A stretch of DNA of 29,905 nt, taken from assembly GCA_963652495.1 (NCBI GenBank), contig CAVJTU010000037.1, positions 1 through 29,905 on the forward strand. The letters run 5' to 3'. Under the pieces are notes generated by a model that made no database searches, was not told the origin of the DNA, and saw only the letters and a program-made list of their open reading frames with translations. The translations under genes and the position numbers were made by a program. This DNA comes from Anthropogastromicrobium sp963652495. GTDB taxonomy: Bacteria > Bacillota > Clostridia > Lachnospirales > Lachnospiraceae. How positions within the stretch are numbered: the first letter of the stretch is position 1; every line of letters begins with the position of its first letter. Shown in pieces: positions 1 through 7,251 of this stretch.

Positions 1-66
1 GAGGTCAAAAATCCTCTTGCAAGCAAGCTTGCATCGGCTTTCTGACCTTTTGACTCTGGTATCATA
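1..66 (+). repeat. Short inverted-repeat element, copy 1 (cut by window start)
   Basis: First of three closely related ~70-nt elements (also at 14666-14738 and, inverted, at 29847-29905). Bases 7-53 are identical to the reverse complement of the last 47 bases of the window. The element has paired ends (GGTCAAAA near position 4 against TTTTGAC near position 48) around an inner hairpin made of TGCAAG and CTTGCA. It lies just upstream of the GH3 gene, and a 7-bp hairpin (TGCATGA/TCATGCA, 72-89) follows. It resembles REP- or MITE-type intergenic repeats. No function is known to me. Confidence 0.85.
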
Positions 67-119
67 ATATCTGCATGAAGAATCATGCATGGAAAATAAA
101 AAATTAAGGGAGAAATATT

Positions 120-1328
120 ATGAAGAAGCGTTTAATTATGACAGCCTTTTTTGCAGCTGCAGCCCTGTCAGCAGGAAATACTGTACCACAGAGAGTTAGG
201 GCAGCTGAGACAGAGACGGAAACAGAAACAGAGACGGAATTAAAAGTGGATGATCTGACGCTGGAGCAGAAGGTGGGACAGCTCTTTATCATACGTCCGG
301 ATGCTTTAGATCCTGAGAATTATACATCAGAGCAATGCAATGATCCAAAGGCAGAAGGCGTTACGGAAATTAATGATACGATTTGTGAAAACATAAAGAA
401 GTATCAGGTGGGAGGTGTCTGCCAGTTTGGCAAGAATATAGTGGATCCTGAGCAGATAACGAAATTTAATGCTGATCTTCAGAATGCTTCGGATATTCCG
501 ATGTTTATTGCTGTAGATGAGGAAGGTGGAAGAGTAGCACGTCTGGCAAATACCGAAACATTTGATCTGCCTAAATATGAAAGTGCGGCAGCTGTGGGCG
601 AAGAGGGTATTGATGCTGCTTATGAAATGGGAAATACGATTGGTAAATATGTTAAAGATTATGGATTTAACATTGATTTTGCTCCAGATGCAGATGTTAA
701 TACAAATCCGGATAACCCGATCATAGGTACCCGGGCTTTTTCCTCCGATGCCGCAAAAGCAGCAAAGCTGGCACAGGCAGCAGGGCAGGGAATAGCGGAT
801 GCTGGTGTTATTCCAACATTTAAACACTTTCCGGGACACGGCGATACGGCAGAGGATAGCCATACAGGTTTTGCTTACAGTTACCGTACACTAGAGGAAA
901 TTAAGGAATGCGAGCTGTTACCGTTTGAAGCTGCGTCAGAAATTGGGCAGCATGCAATTATGGTATCTCACATTTCTATGCCAAATGTAACAGGTGACGA
1001 TACGCCTGCTACGCTCTCTGAACAGATTATAAGCCTGATTCCGGATGCAGACAATACGCTGATCATCACAGATGCACTTGCGATGCAGGCTATAACAGAT
1101 GCATATTCTTCAGGAGAGGCAGCTGTAAAGGCTTTTCAGGCAGGCTGTGATATTCTGCTCATGCCTTATGATTTTACAGAGGCATATGATGCTGTTCTGG
1201 CGGCATGCGAGGATGGTACGATCAGCACAGAACGGTTGGATAAAAGCGTCAATAAAATTCTCGAATATAAAGCCGGAATCAGTGATGGAGACAATGAGTC
1301 TGCTAGTCCGGAGACTCTGTCTGATTAA
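120..1328 (+). CDS. Secreted GH3 beta-N-acetylhexosaminidase (NagZ-like)
   Basis: A 402-residue glycoside hydrolase family 3 protein of the NagZ type, expected to remove N-acetylglucosamine from muropeptides or related glycans. Residues 1-28 form a signal peptide ending in an A-A cleavage region, so it should act outside the membrane. Residues 30-40 are a perfect Glu-Thr repeat that acts as a hydrophilic linker. The catalytic core shows the family signature KHFPGHGDT (235-243) followed by D-S-H (246-248), the acid/base dyad of Gram-positive NagZ enzymes, and the nucleophile Asp318 in L-I-I-T-D-A-L. AAGGGAG lies just upstream of the ATG. Unlike the larger B. subtilis enzyme it has no C-terminal domain. 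The exact substrate is inferred from family only. Confidence 0.9.
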   Translation: MKKRLIMTAFFAAAALSAGNTVPQRVRAAETETETETETELKVDDLTLEQKVGQLFIIRPDALDPENYTSEQCNDPKAEGVTEINDTICENIKKYQVGGVCQFGKNIVDPEQITKFNADLQNASDIPMFIAVDEEGGRVARLANTETFDLPKYESAAAVGEEGIDAAYEMGNTIGKYVKDYGFNIDFAPDADVNTNPDNPIIGTRAFSSDAAKAAKLAQAAGQGIADAGVIPTFKHFPGHGDTAEDSHTGFAYSYRTLEEIKECELLPFEAASEIGQHAIMVSHISMPNVTGDDTPATLSEQIISLIPDADNTLIITDALAMQAITDAYSSGEAAVKAFQAGCDILLMPYDFTEAYDAVLAACEDGTISTERLDKSVNKILEYKAGISDGDNESASPETLSD

Positions 1329-1448
1329 GAATAAGACAGTTCCCTGCATTGCGAATGTCAGCTTTGATTATTTCAAACGTATGTTTTAGAAAAATATTAC
1401 AAAATTGTTACATAAATATATTCCATTTGCAATAAAAGTGATAAAGTT

Positions 1449-1488
1449 CTTTGTAAGAGGTTTACAAAGATGAAAAGTATGTTATAAT
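1449..1488 (+). promoter_or_regulatory. murA promoter with overlapping inverted repeat
   Basis: TTTACA (1461-1466), 16 bases, then TATAAT (1483-1488) preceded by TG, giving an extended -10. A perfect inverted repeat CTTTGTAA-GAGGT-TTACAAAG (1449-1469) overlaps the -35 box, which suits an operator. Transcription would start near 1495 and leave a ~175-nt leader before murA. Apart from this promoter and a loose TTACA-type motif near 1397-1415, I see nothing in the 1329-1669 gap. Confidence 0.65.
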
Positions 1489-1669
1489 GAAACAGACTTG
1501 ATAAAATGGGTAGGGCATAATCAGGTTTAATTCGTCATATTGCACGAAACGCTTAAAATAGATAAAATCGAAGATAAAGATGAGTTGAATTGCCGATGCT
1601 GTTTTTCGGTGATTGTTTCGACTTGTCAGATTCCCAGAAAAACCGATTGGAAACGGGAGATAGGAATAT

Positions 1670-2974
1670 ATGGAACAATATGTAATAAAAGGCGGGAATC
1701 CGCTGGTTGGCGACGTTGTGATCGGCGGAGCCAAAAATGCAGCGCTTGGAATATTGGCTGCAGCAATCATGGCAGACGAGTTTGTCACAATTACAAACCT
1801 TCCTGATGTAAAGGATGTTAATATCCTTTTGGAAGCAATCAGCGAAACTGGTGCAGCAGTAGTACGGGACGAACGCCACACTGTAAGATTAAACGGAAAG
1901 ACAATTGGCAGCTGTGTTGTAGATAACAGCTACGTAAAAAAGATGCGTGCGTCCTATTATCTGCTTGGTGCGTTATTAGGTAAGTACCATCACGCAGAGG
2001 TAGCGCTTCCGGGTGGATGCAACATCGGAAGCCGTCCGATTGATCAGCATTTAAAGGGATTTCGTGCGCTCGGTGCGACCGGAAAGATCAGCAATGGTAT
2101 GATTATTGTTGATGCAAAGAGATTGGTTGGTGCGCGTATTTATTTCGATAAAGTATCCGTGGGTGCTACCATCAATGTTATGTTAGCTGCTATGTTGGCA
2201 GAAGGACGCACTGTCCTTGAAAATGTTGCCAAAGAGCCGCATATTGTAGACGTTGCCAACATGTTAAACAGCATGGGAGCGAACATTAAGGGAGCAGGCA
2301 CCGATGTGATCCGTATCGAGGGTGTAAAGGAGCTTCATGGTGCAGAGTACAGCGTGATTCCGGATCAGATTGAGGCTGGTACCTTTATGATGGCAGCAGC
2401 AGCTACCAGAGGTGACATTACCGTAAAGAATGTCATTCCGAAGCACTTAGACTGCTTAAGTTCCAAGCTCCGTGAGATTGGCTGTGAGGTTTCTGAGTTT
2501 GATGATGCCGTGCGTGTTGTCTGTAAAGAAAGACTTCATGCAACCTCTGTCAACACGCTTCCGTATCCGGGTTTTCCAACAGACATGCAGCCGCAGATGT
2601 CAGTTGTGCTGGCACTGGCGAATGGTACTAGCGTTGTTACCGAGAGTATTTTCGATAATCGTTTTCGTTATGTTGATGAGTTAAACCGTATGGGTGCAAG
2701 TATTCAGGTGGAAAGCAATATTGCGATTATCAACGGAATCGAGCAGTTTTCCGGTACCTCTGTGACAGTTCCGGATCTGCGTGCCGGTGCAGCACTTGTC
2801 ATCGCAGGATTGGCAGCACAGGGTGTCAGCGTACTTGAGGACATCGTCTATATTAAGAGAGGCTATGAGGATTTCGCAGAAAAACTCACCAGCCTTGGCG
2901 GTGTCATTGAGGAAGTGGAGACCGAGAAGGATATCCAGCGATTCCGATTGAAGAATGGAACAACAAATAGTTGA
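1670..2974 (+). CDS. murA: UDP-N-acetylglucosamine 1-carboxyvinyltransferase MurA
   Basis: Cytoplasmic enzyme that transfers enolpyruvate from PEP to UDP-N-acetylglucosamine, the first committed step of peptidoglycan synthesis. The 434-residue length is normal for the family. Key residues are visible: Lys22 and Asn23 in G-G-A-K-N, the catalytic Cys117 in PGGCNIGSRPID, and the C-terminal D-L-R-A-G-A-A-L motif that binds UDP-sugar. The presence of Cys rather than Asp at position 117 predicts fosfomycin sensitivity. Gram-positives often carry two paralogues (MurA and MurZ/MurA2), and this entry could be either. It has its own promoter and precedes the SAM riboswitch-metK unit without sharing its leader. 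Confidence 0.95.
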   Translation: MEQYVIKGGNPLVGDVVIGGAKNAALGILAAAIMADEFVTITNLPDVKDVNILLEAISETGAAVVRDERHTVRLNGKTIGSCVVDNSYVKKMRASYYLLGALLGKYHHAEVALPGGCNIGSRPIDQHLKGFRALGATGKISNGMIIVDAKRLVGARIYFDKVSVGATINVMLAAMLAEGRTVLENVAKEPHIVDVANMLNSMGANIKGAGTDVIRIEGVKELHGAEYSVIPDQIEAGTFMMAAAATRGDITVKNVIPKHLDCLSSKLREIGCEVSEFDDAVRVVCKERLHATSVNTLPYPGFPTDMQPQMSVVLALANGTSVVTESIFDNRFRYVDELNRMGASIQVESNIAIINGIEQFSGTSVTVPDLRAGAALVIAGLAAQGVSVLEDIVYIKRGYEDFAEKLTSLGGVIEEVETEKDIQRFRLKNGTTNS

Positions 2975-3009
2975 GCCGCACTGTGTACGCGTCCCGCGAG
3001 CAGTAACAA

Positions 3010-3056
3010 TCTGGTATCAAAGGGGTCAAAATGCCTTTTGCCCCCAACATCATGCA
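3010..3056. repeat. Short hairpin repeat related to the window-end elements
   Basis: Contains GGGGTCAAAA, a 4-nt turn and TTTTGCCCCC followed by AACATCAT. The last part matches one terminus of the longer elements at 1, 14666 and 29847. It looks like a short form that lacks the inner GCAAGC hairpin. It lies 35 nt after the murA stop and could serve as a 3' hairpin, although no T-tract follows. Confidence 0.6.
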
Positions 3057-3064
3057 AAAACTAC

Positions 3065-3093
3065 TTGCAATTTTTCAAGAACAGGTTTATAAT
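3065..3093 (+). promoter_or_regulatory. metK promoter
   Basis: TTGCAA (3065-3070), 17-base spacer, TATAAT (3088-3093). It is placed about 50 nt upstream of the SAM riboswitch, so the transcript would begin near 3100. A small CTGTAA/TTACAG hairpin sits between promoter and riboswitch. Confidence 0.7.
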
Positions 3094-3140
3094 GCCTTTT
3101 GCAAAAAAAGAAAGGCTGTAAGACAGCGATGTTTTACAGT

Positions 3141-3263
3141 CTCTTATACCCCCTTATTCAGAGTGATGGAGATACATAGGATCTGAGAAGTCACGGCAAC
3201 CCCTTGAGAGAGGAAGGTGCCAACCTGAGCGAGCAGGTTTGCCTGCAGTCGAACAATAAGAGG
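3141..3263 (+). ncRNA. SAM-I (S-box) riboswitch
   Basis: The 5' strand CTCTTAT (from 3141) pairs with ATAAGAG (3256-3262) to form P1. Between them are the S-box hallmarks: an AGAGTGATGGAG segment, a GATCTGAG kink-turn region, the nearly invariant CACGGCAACC and an AAGGTGCCAAC segment. A terminator follows directly. SAM binding should stabilise P1 and favour termination, lowering metK expression when S-adenosylmethionine is plentiful. Confidence 0.92.
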
Positions 3264-3289
3264 TGAACGGATAAATAAAATTTTGTCGG

Positions 3290-3316
3290 TCCGCCCCTTA
3301 TCGGGCGGATTTTTTT
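3290..3316 (+). terminator. Riboswitch-controlled intrinsic terminator
   Basis: TCCGCCC (3290-3296), a 6-nt loop, GGGCGGA (3303-3309), then seven Ts. It lies between the SAM-I aptamer and metK and is the expected expression platform. Confidence 0.9.
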
Positions 3317-3330
3317 GCGCTGGCAATTCA

Positions 3331-3395
3331 TACGTCACGTTAGATTTGAGAAAATCCCATGCTTGCATGAGGATTTTCCAAAGCAACGTGACGAG
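3331..3395. repeat. Two-tier hairpin element, copy A1
   Basis: Outer arms CGTCACGTT (3333-3341) and AACGTGACG (3385-3393). Inner stem AAAATCC/GGATTTT (3351-3357/3371-3377) capped by CATGC-TT-GCATG (3358-3369). A second copy occurs at 12122-12181 with compensatory changes in the outer arms. Here it sits in the metK leader after the riboswitch terminator, so it would be part of read-through mRNA. Confidence 0.75.
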
Positions 3396-3469
3396 GTGGA
3401 TGCACAGAAAGCAGTAGCACAGATAAGTAGCAATAGAACACACAAAGAAAGGACAAACAGAAGAAAATC

Positions 3470-4654
3470 ATGGCACATTATTTATTTACATCTGAATCCG
3501 TAACCGAAGGACATCCAGACAAGGTCTGCGATCAGATTTCTGACGCAGTATTAGACGCAATGCTTGAGCAGGATCCGATGAGTCGTGTTGCATGCGAGAC
3601 TTGCACCACCACCGGACTTGTTGTAATCATGGGAGAGATCACCACAAAGGCTCATGTTGATATTCAGAAGGTAGCAAGAGATACGATTCGTAAGATTGGT
3701 TACACCGATGCCGCATACGGCTTTAGCGCAGACAGCTGTGCGATTATGACCGTTTTAGACAAGCAGTCTACTGATATTGCAATGGGTGTCGATAAGTCAT
3801 TTGAGGCAAAGACAGGAGAGGATAAAGACGATCTGGATACTGGAGCAGGCGATCAGGGTATGATGTTTGGTTATGCAAGCAATGAGACACCAGAGCTGAT
3901 GCCATATCCGATTTCTCTGGCACACAAGTTAGCACGCAAGCTGACTGAGGTTCGCAAGAATGGTACGCTGACCTACTTAAGACCGGACGGAAAGACTCAG
4001 GTAACGGTTGAGTATGATGAGAATGATAAGCCGGTACGTCTGGATGCAGTTGTTCTTTCCACTCAGCATGACCCGGATGTAACTCAGGAGCAGATTCATG
4101 AGGACATCAAAAAGTACGTATTTGACGAGGTAATTCCGGCAGAACTGATTGATGAGAATACCAAGTTCTTCGTAAATCCAACCGGACGATTTGTAATTGG
4201 CGGACCGCAGGGTGACAGCGGACTGACCGGAAGAAAGCTGATCGTGGATACCTACGGTGGTATGGCAAGACACGGCGGCGGCGCTTTCTCCGGTAAGGAC
4301 TGCACGAAGGTAGACCGTTCTGCATCTTATGCAGCTCGTTACGTTGCAAAGAATATTGTGGCAGCAGGCTTGGCACAGCGCTGTGAGATTCAGGTTTCCT
4401 ACGCAATCGGTGTTGCTCATCCGACTTCTATTATGGTAAACACATTTGGAACAGGCGCAGTAGAAGATGCAAAGCTTGTTGACATCATTCGTGAGAATTT
4501 CGATCTTCGCCCGGCAGGCATCATTAAGATGCTTGATCTGAGACGTCCGATTTATTCTCAGACGGCTGCATATGGTCACTTCGGCAGAACCGATATCGAT
4601 CTTCCGTGGGAGAAGACCGACAAGGCAGAAGCACTGAAGAAATATCTGGCATAA
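3470..4654 (+). CDS. metK: S-adenosylmethionine synthetase
   Basis: Makes S-adenosylmethionine from methionine and ATP in the cytoplasm. The 394-residue protein has the family motifs GHPDKVCDQISD near the N-terminus, GAGDQGMMFGYA in the centre, and GGPQGDSGLTGRK with GGGAFSGKDCTKVDRS in the C-terminal half, which bind ATP, metal and phosphate. The start is fixed by the conserved N-terminus M-A-H-Y-L-F-T-S-E-S-V-T-E-G-H. The ribosome site is weak: AAAGGA is 16 nt away and only AGAAGA lies at a normal distance. Expression is controlled by the upstream SAM-I riboswitch. The rluA-type gene starts 1 nt after its stop, so the two are probably co-transcribed. Confidence 0.97.
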   Translation: MAHYLFTSESVTEGHPDKVCDQISDAVLDAMLEQDPMSRVACETCTTTGLVVIMGEITTKAHVDIQKVARDTIRKIGYTDAAYGFSADSCAIMTVLDKQSTDIAMGVDKSFEAKTGEDKDDLDTGAGDQGMMFGYASNETPELMPYPISLAHKLARKLTEVRKNGTLTYLRPDGKTQVTVEYDENDKPVRLDAVVLSTQHDPDVTQEQIHEDIKKYVFDEVIPAELIDENTKFFVNPTGRFVIGGPQGDSGLTGRKLIVDTYGGMARHGGGAFSGKDCTKVDRSASYAARYVAKNIVAAGLAQRCEIQVSYAIGVAHPTSIMVNTFGTGAVEDAKLVDIIRENFDLRPAGIIKMLDLRRPIYSQTAAYGHFGRTDIDLPWEKTDKAEALKKYLA

Positions 4655-4655
4655 G

Positions 4656-5399
4656 ATGGCAGGATATAGCAATCAGAAGGTGTTCATTCTATACGAGGAT
4701 GAGCACCTTCTCGTAGTAAAAAAGCCTTTTGGCATGGAATCCCAGCGGGGAAAGAACTTTGCGATGGATTTGGAGAGCCTGCTTCGAGGATACTTATCCT
4801 CAAAGACAAAGAGTGATCGCCCCTATCTGGCTGTGATTCACCGGCTTGATCGCCCGGTGGCCGGTGTGATGGTCTATGCAAAGACAAAAAAGGCAGCTGC
4901 AGATCTTAGCAGTCAGCTGCAAAAGGAAAGCTTTTCCAAGGTATATGAGGCAGTTGTGAGTGGGACACCTTCTGGCTGTGAGGGCAGGCTGGAGGACTAT
5001 TTGGTCGCAGATAAGCGCACCGGAATGGCATCGGTATCCGATTCGTCAAATCCGGATGCGAAAAAAGCAGTCTTAACCTGGAAAGAAATCCCGGCACAGA
5101 AAGTAAAATCAATTGATTTGATGATGCCTTATTTAAACAGTCCGTCACCGGCTGGCGGCTGGCACTGCCTTCGTATTGTATTAGAGACAGGGCGACATCA
5201 TCAGATCCGCACACAGCTTTCTCATGCAGGAATGCCGATTGCAGGAGATATGCGCTATGGCGGTATACAGGCAAATGGACCGCGCGGTGCAATAGCTTTA
5301 TGTGCAGCGCAGTTGTCATTTCGCCATCCTGCGACAGGAAAATACTTGACATTTTCCTGGAATGATGATACCAATATAACAGCAGTTGCCGGAAGGTGA
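4656..5399 (+). CDS. RluA-family RNA pseudouridine synthase
   Basis: Converts specific uridines in rRNA or tRNA to pseudouridine. The 247-residue protein consists of the catalytic domain only, without the N-terminal S4 domain of RluC/RluD. The signature H-R-L-D (62-65) carries the catalytic Asp65, and G-R-H-H-Q-I-R-T-Q-L (from about residue 176) is the second conserved RluA motif. The start ATG is 1 nt beyond the metK stop and has no strong Shine-Dalgarno site, so translation is probably coupled to metK. The target uridine cannot be told from sequence. S4-less members include TruC- and RluA-like enzymes. Confidence 0.88.
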   Translation: MAGYSNQKVFILYEDEHLLVVKKPFGMESQRGKNFAMDLESLLRGYLSSKTKSDRPYLAVIHRLDRPVAGVMVYAKTKKAAADLSSQLQKESFSKVYEAVVSGTPSGCEGRLEDYLVADKRTGMASVSDSSNPDAKKAVLTWKEIPAQKVKSIDLMMPYLNSPSPAGGWHCLRIVLETGRHHQIRTQLSHAGMPIAGDMRYGGIQANGPRGAIALCAAQLSFRHPATGKYLTFSWNDDTNITAVAGR

Positions 5400-5443
5400 T
5401 CAGAAGATAACTGCAGTCAGACTATTGTTGAGGAGATACGATT

Positions 5444-6763
5444 ATGAAGAAGGTTGTTAAGTTTGGCGGAAGCTCTCTGGCGAGCGCAGAACAGTTTACA
5501 AAGGTAAAGGACATCATCTGCAGCGACGCTGACAGACGCTATGTGGTTCCGTCTGCACCGGGAAAGCGTTTTTCCGGCGACACCAAAGTAACAGACATGC
5601 TCTATACCTGCTATGCAGCAGCAGAGCAGGACGAGGATTTTTCCGATAAGCTTGCAAAGATTCAGGCAAGATACAATGAAATCATTAGCGGTCTTGGACT
5701 GAACCTTTCACTTGAAACGCAGTTTGAGGAGATTGCGTCAAAGTTTGCAGCAAAGGCCGGAAGAGAGTATGCGGCATCGCGCGGTGAGTATTTAAATGGT
5801 ATTGTCATGGCAAATTACCTGGGCTATGAGTTTGTCGATGCAGCAGAGGTCATTCGTTTTAATAAGGATGGTTCCTTTAATGCAGCAGTTACAAATGAGA
5901 TCATGTCCAAGCGCCTTGACGGAGTAGAGCGCGCTGTTATTCCGGGATTCTTTGGAGCTGAGAAGGATGGCACCATCCGTACTTTCTCCAGAGGCGGTTC
6001 CGATATCACAGGTTCTATCGTAGCAAGAGCCGTTAATGCAAATATGTATGAAAACTGGACTGACGTTTCCGGCTGTATGATCGCAGACCCGCGTATCATC
6101 AAGAATCCGGAGCCAATCACAACCATCACCTACAAGGAACTTCGTGAGCTTTCCTATATGGGCGCTTCCGTTCTTCATGAGGATGCCATCTTCCCGGTAC
6201 GTCAGGCAGGTATCCCGATCAACATCCGAAATACCAATGCGCCGGAAGACAAAGGAACCATGATTGTCGAGAAGACCTGTCATATTCCGAAGTATACCAT
6301 TACCGGTATCGCCGGAAAGAAGGATTTCGTGGCAATCAACATCGAGAAGGATATGATGAACTCTGAGATTGGATTTGGCAGAAAAGTATTGGAGGCATTC
6401 GAGAAATATGGTATCTCCTTCGAGCATATGCCGAGCGGCGTTGATACGATGACGGTCATCGTACATCAGACCGAGTTCGAGGAAAAGGAGCAGAAAGTTT
6501 TGACAGAGATCAAGCATCTGGTTCATCCGGATGTGCTCGACCTTGAGCCGGACATCGCGCTGATCGCTATCGTAGGCCGCGGCATGAGAGAAGCGAGAGG
6601 AACGGCAGGACGCATTTTCTCTGCATTGGCGCACGCAAAGGTGAATGTAAAGATGATCGACCAGGGTTCCAGCGAGATCAACATCATCGTTGGTGTTAAA
6701 AATTCCGAGTTTGAGACTGCAATCAAGGCAATTTACGATATTTTTGTCGTATCGCAGCTGTAA
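5444..6763 (+). CDS. Aspartate kinase
   Basis: Phosphorylates aspartate, the entry step to lysine, diaminopimelate, methionine and threonine. The 439-residue protein has K-F-G-G-S-S at 6-11, S-R-G-G-S-D-I-T-G-S at 182-191 for ATP and aspartate binding, and two C-terminal ACT-type regions (about 305-370 and 378-439) for feedback by amino acids. A GAGGAGAT ribosome site precedes the ATG. Diaminopimelate for peptidoglycan could be produced together with the dapL product encoded 4 kb downstream. I see no lysine riboswitch in the 44-nt upstream gap. Which amino acid inhibits the enzyme cannot be told. Confidence 0.95.
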   Translation: MKKVVKFGGSSLASAEQFTKVKDIICSDADRRYVVPSAPGKRFSGDTKVTDMLYTCYAAAEQDEDFSDKLAKIQARYNEIISGLGLNLSLETQFEEIASKFAAKAGREYAASRGEYLNGIVMANYLGYEFVDAAEVIRFNKDGSFNAAVTNEIMSKRLDGVERAVIPGFFGAEKDGTIRTFSRGGSDITGSIVARAVNANMYENWTDVSGCMIADPRIIKNPEPITTITYKELRELSYMGASVLHEDAIFPVRQAGIPINIRNTNAPEDKGTMIVEKTCHIPKYTITGIAGKKDFVAINIEKDMMNSEIGFGRKVLEAFEKYGISFEHMPSGVDTMTVIVHQTEFEEKEQKVLTEIKHLVHPDVLDLEPDIALIAIVGRGMREARGTAGRIFSALAHAKVNVKMIDQGSSEINIIVGVKNSEFETAIKAIYDIFVVSQL

Positions 6764-6769
6764 AACGGG

Positions 6770-6798
6770 TTGACAAATTGTTTTTTGTTTTGTAAGAT
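6770..6798 (+). promoter_or_regulatory. proS promoter
   Basis: TTGACA (6770-6775), 17 bases, TAAGAT (6793-6798). It starts 7 nt after the aspartate kinase stop and feeds the T-box leader. Confidence 0.7.
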
Positions 6799-7076
6799 GG
6801 AATCGTTCAAATTCAGGCAAATGCCGGATTTGTCATATGCGGTGAGAAAGAATAGTACTTTCAGGCGGTTTCACAGAGAGTATGCGGTTGGTGAGAGCAT
6901 ACAAATGCGCAGGGACGAACCTACTTTGGAGCATTCCGGGAAACCGGACGCAGTCCAGTGTCACGGGCATGAAAAAGAGAAAACCGTATGGTTTTAATGA
7001 GGGTGGTACCGCCGAAGTAAAGTATGATTTGGTCCCTTGTCAGTAAAAGTTGCTGACAGGGGACTTTTATTTTTAC
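6799..7076 (+). ncRNA. Proline T-box leader with terminator
   Basis: Stem I features (AGAGAG, then GGTTGGTGAGAGC) are followed by the specifier region GAACCTACTTTGGAGC, in which CCT (6920-6922) is a proline codon. The T-box bulge sequence GAGGGTGGTACCGCC (about 7000-7014) binds the tRNA acceptor end. The terminator stem is GTCCCTTGTCAG (7032-7043) with CTGACAGGGGAC (7053-7064) and a T-rich tail. Uncharged tRNA-Pro should favour antitermination and raise proS expression. The CCU specifier agrees with the downstream prolyl-tRNA synthetase. Confidence 0.93.
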
Positions 7077-7083
7077 ATTTACA

Positions 7084-7212
7084 GCCGCCGAGACGAACTG
7101 CTTTACGAGGCGTGCCCGTGTGGGAGCGGGCTTACGCAGAAAACTTTCGTTGAAATAACGTAGAAGGCGCCGCGGGAACAAGGGACACCGACAAAGCTTC
7201 GTCGAGACGGCG
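7084..7212 (+). other. GC-rich structured leader segment after the T-box
   Basis: About 130 nt, clearly richer in GC than its surroundings. CGCCG (7086-7090) and GACGAA (7092-7097) pair with CGGCG (7208-7212) and TTCGTC (7198-7203) and close the segment. Inside are a hairpin GCGT-GCCCG / CGGGC-TT-ACGC (7110-7137) and a CGTT-GAAAT-AACG hairpin (7148-7160). It would be in the read-through mRNA only. I do not recognise it as a known RNA, and it may be an inserted repeat. Confidence 0.55.
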
Positions 7213-7251
7213 TTCGGGAAAAACACCCACATCGAGAAAATGGAGGTTAAC

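Noticed and set aside
5400..5443. Lysine riboswitch before aspartate kinase
   Set aside because: Only 44 nt separate the genes, too short for the aptamer, and no matching core sequence is present.
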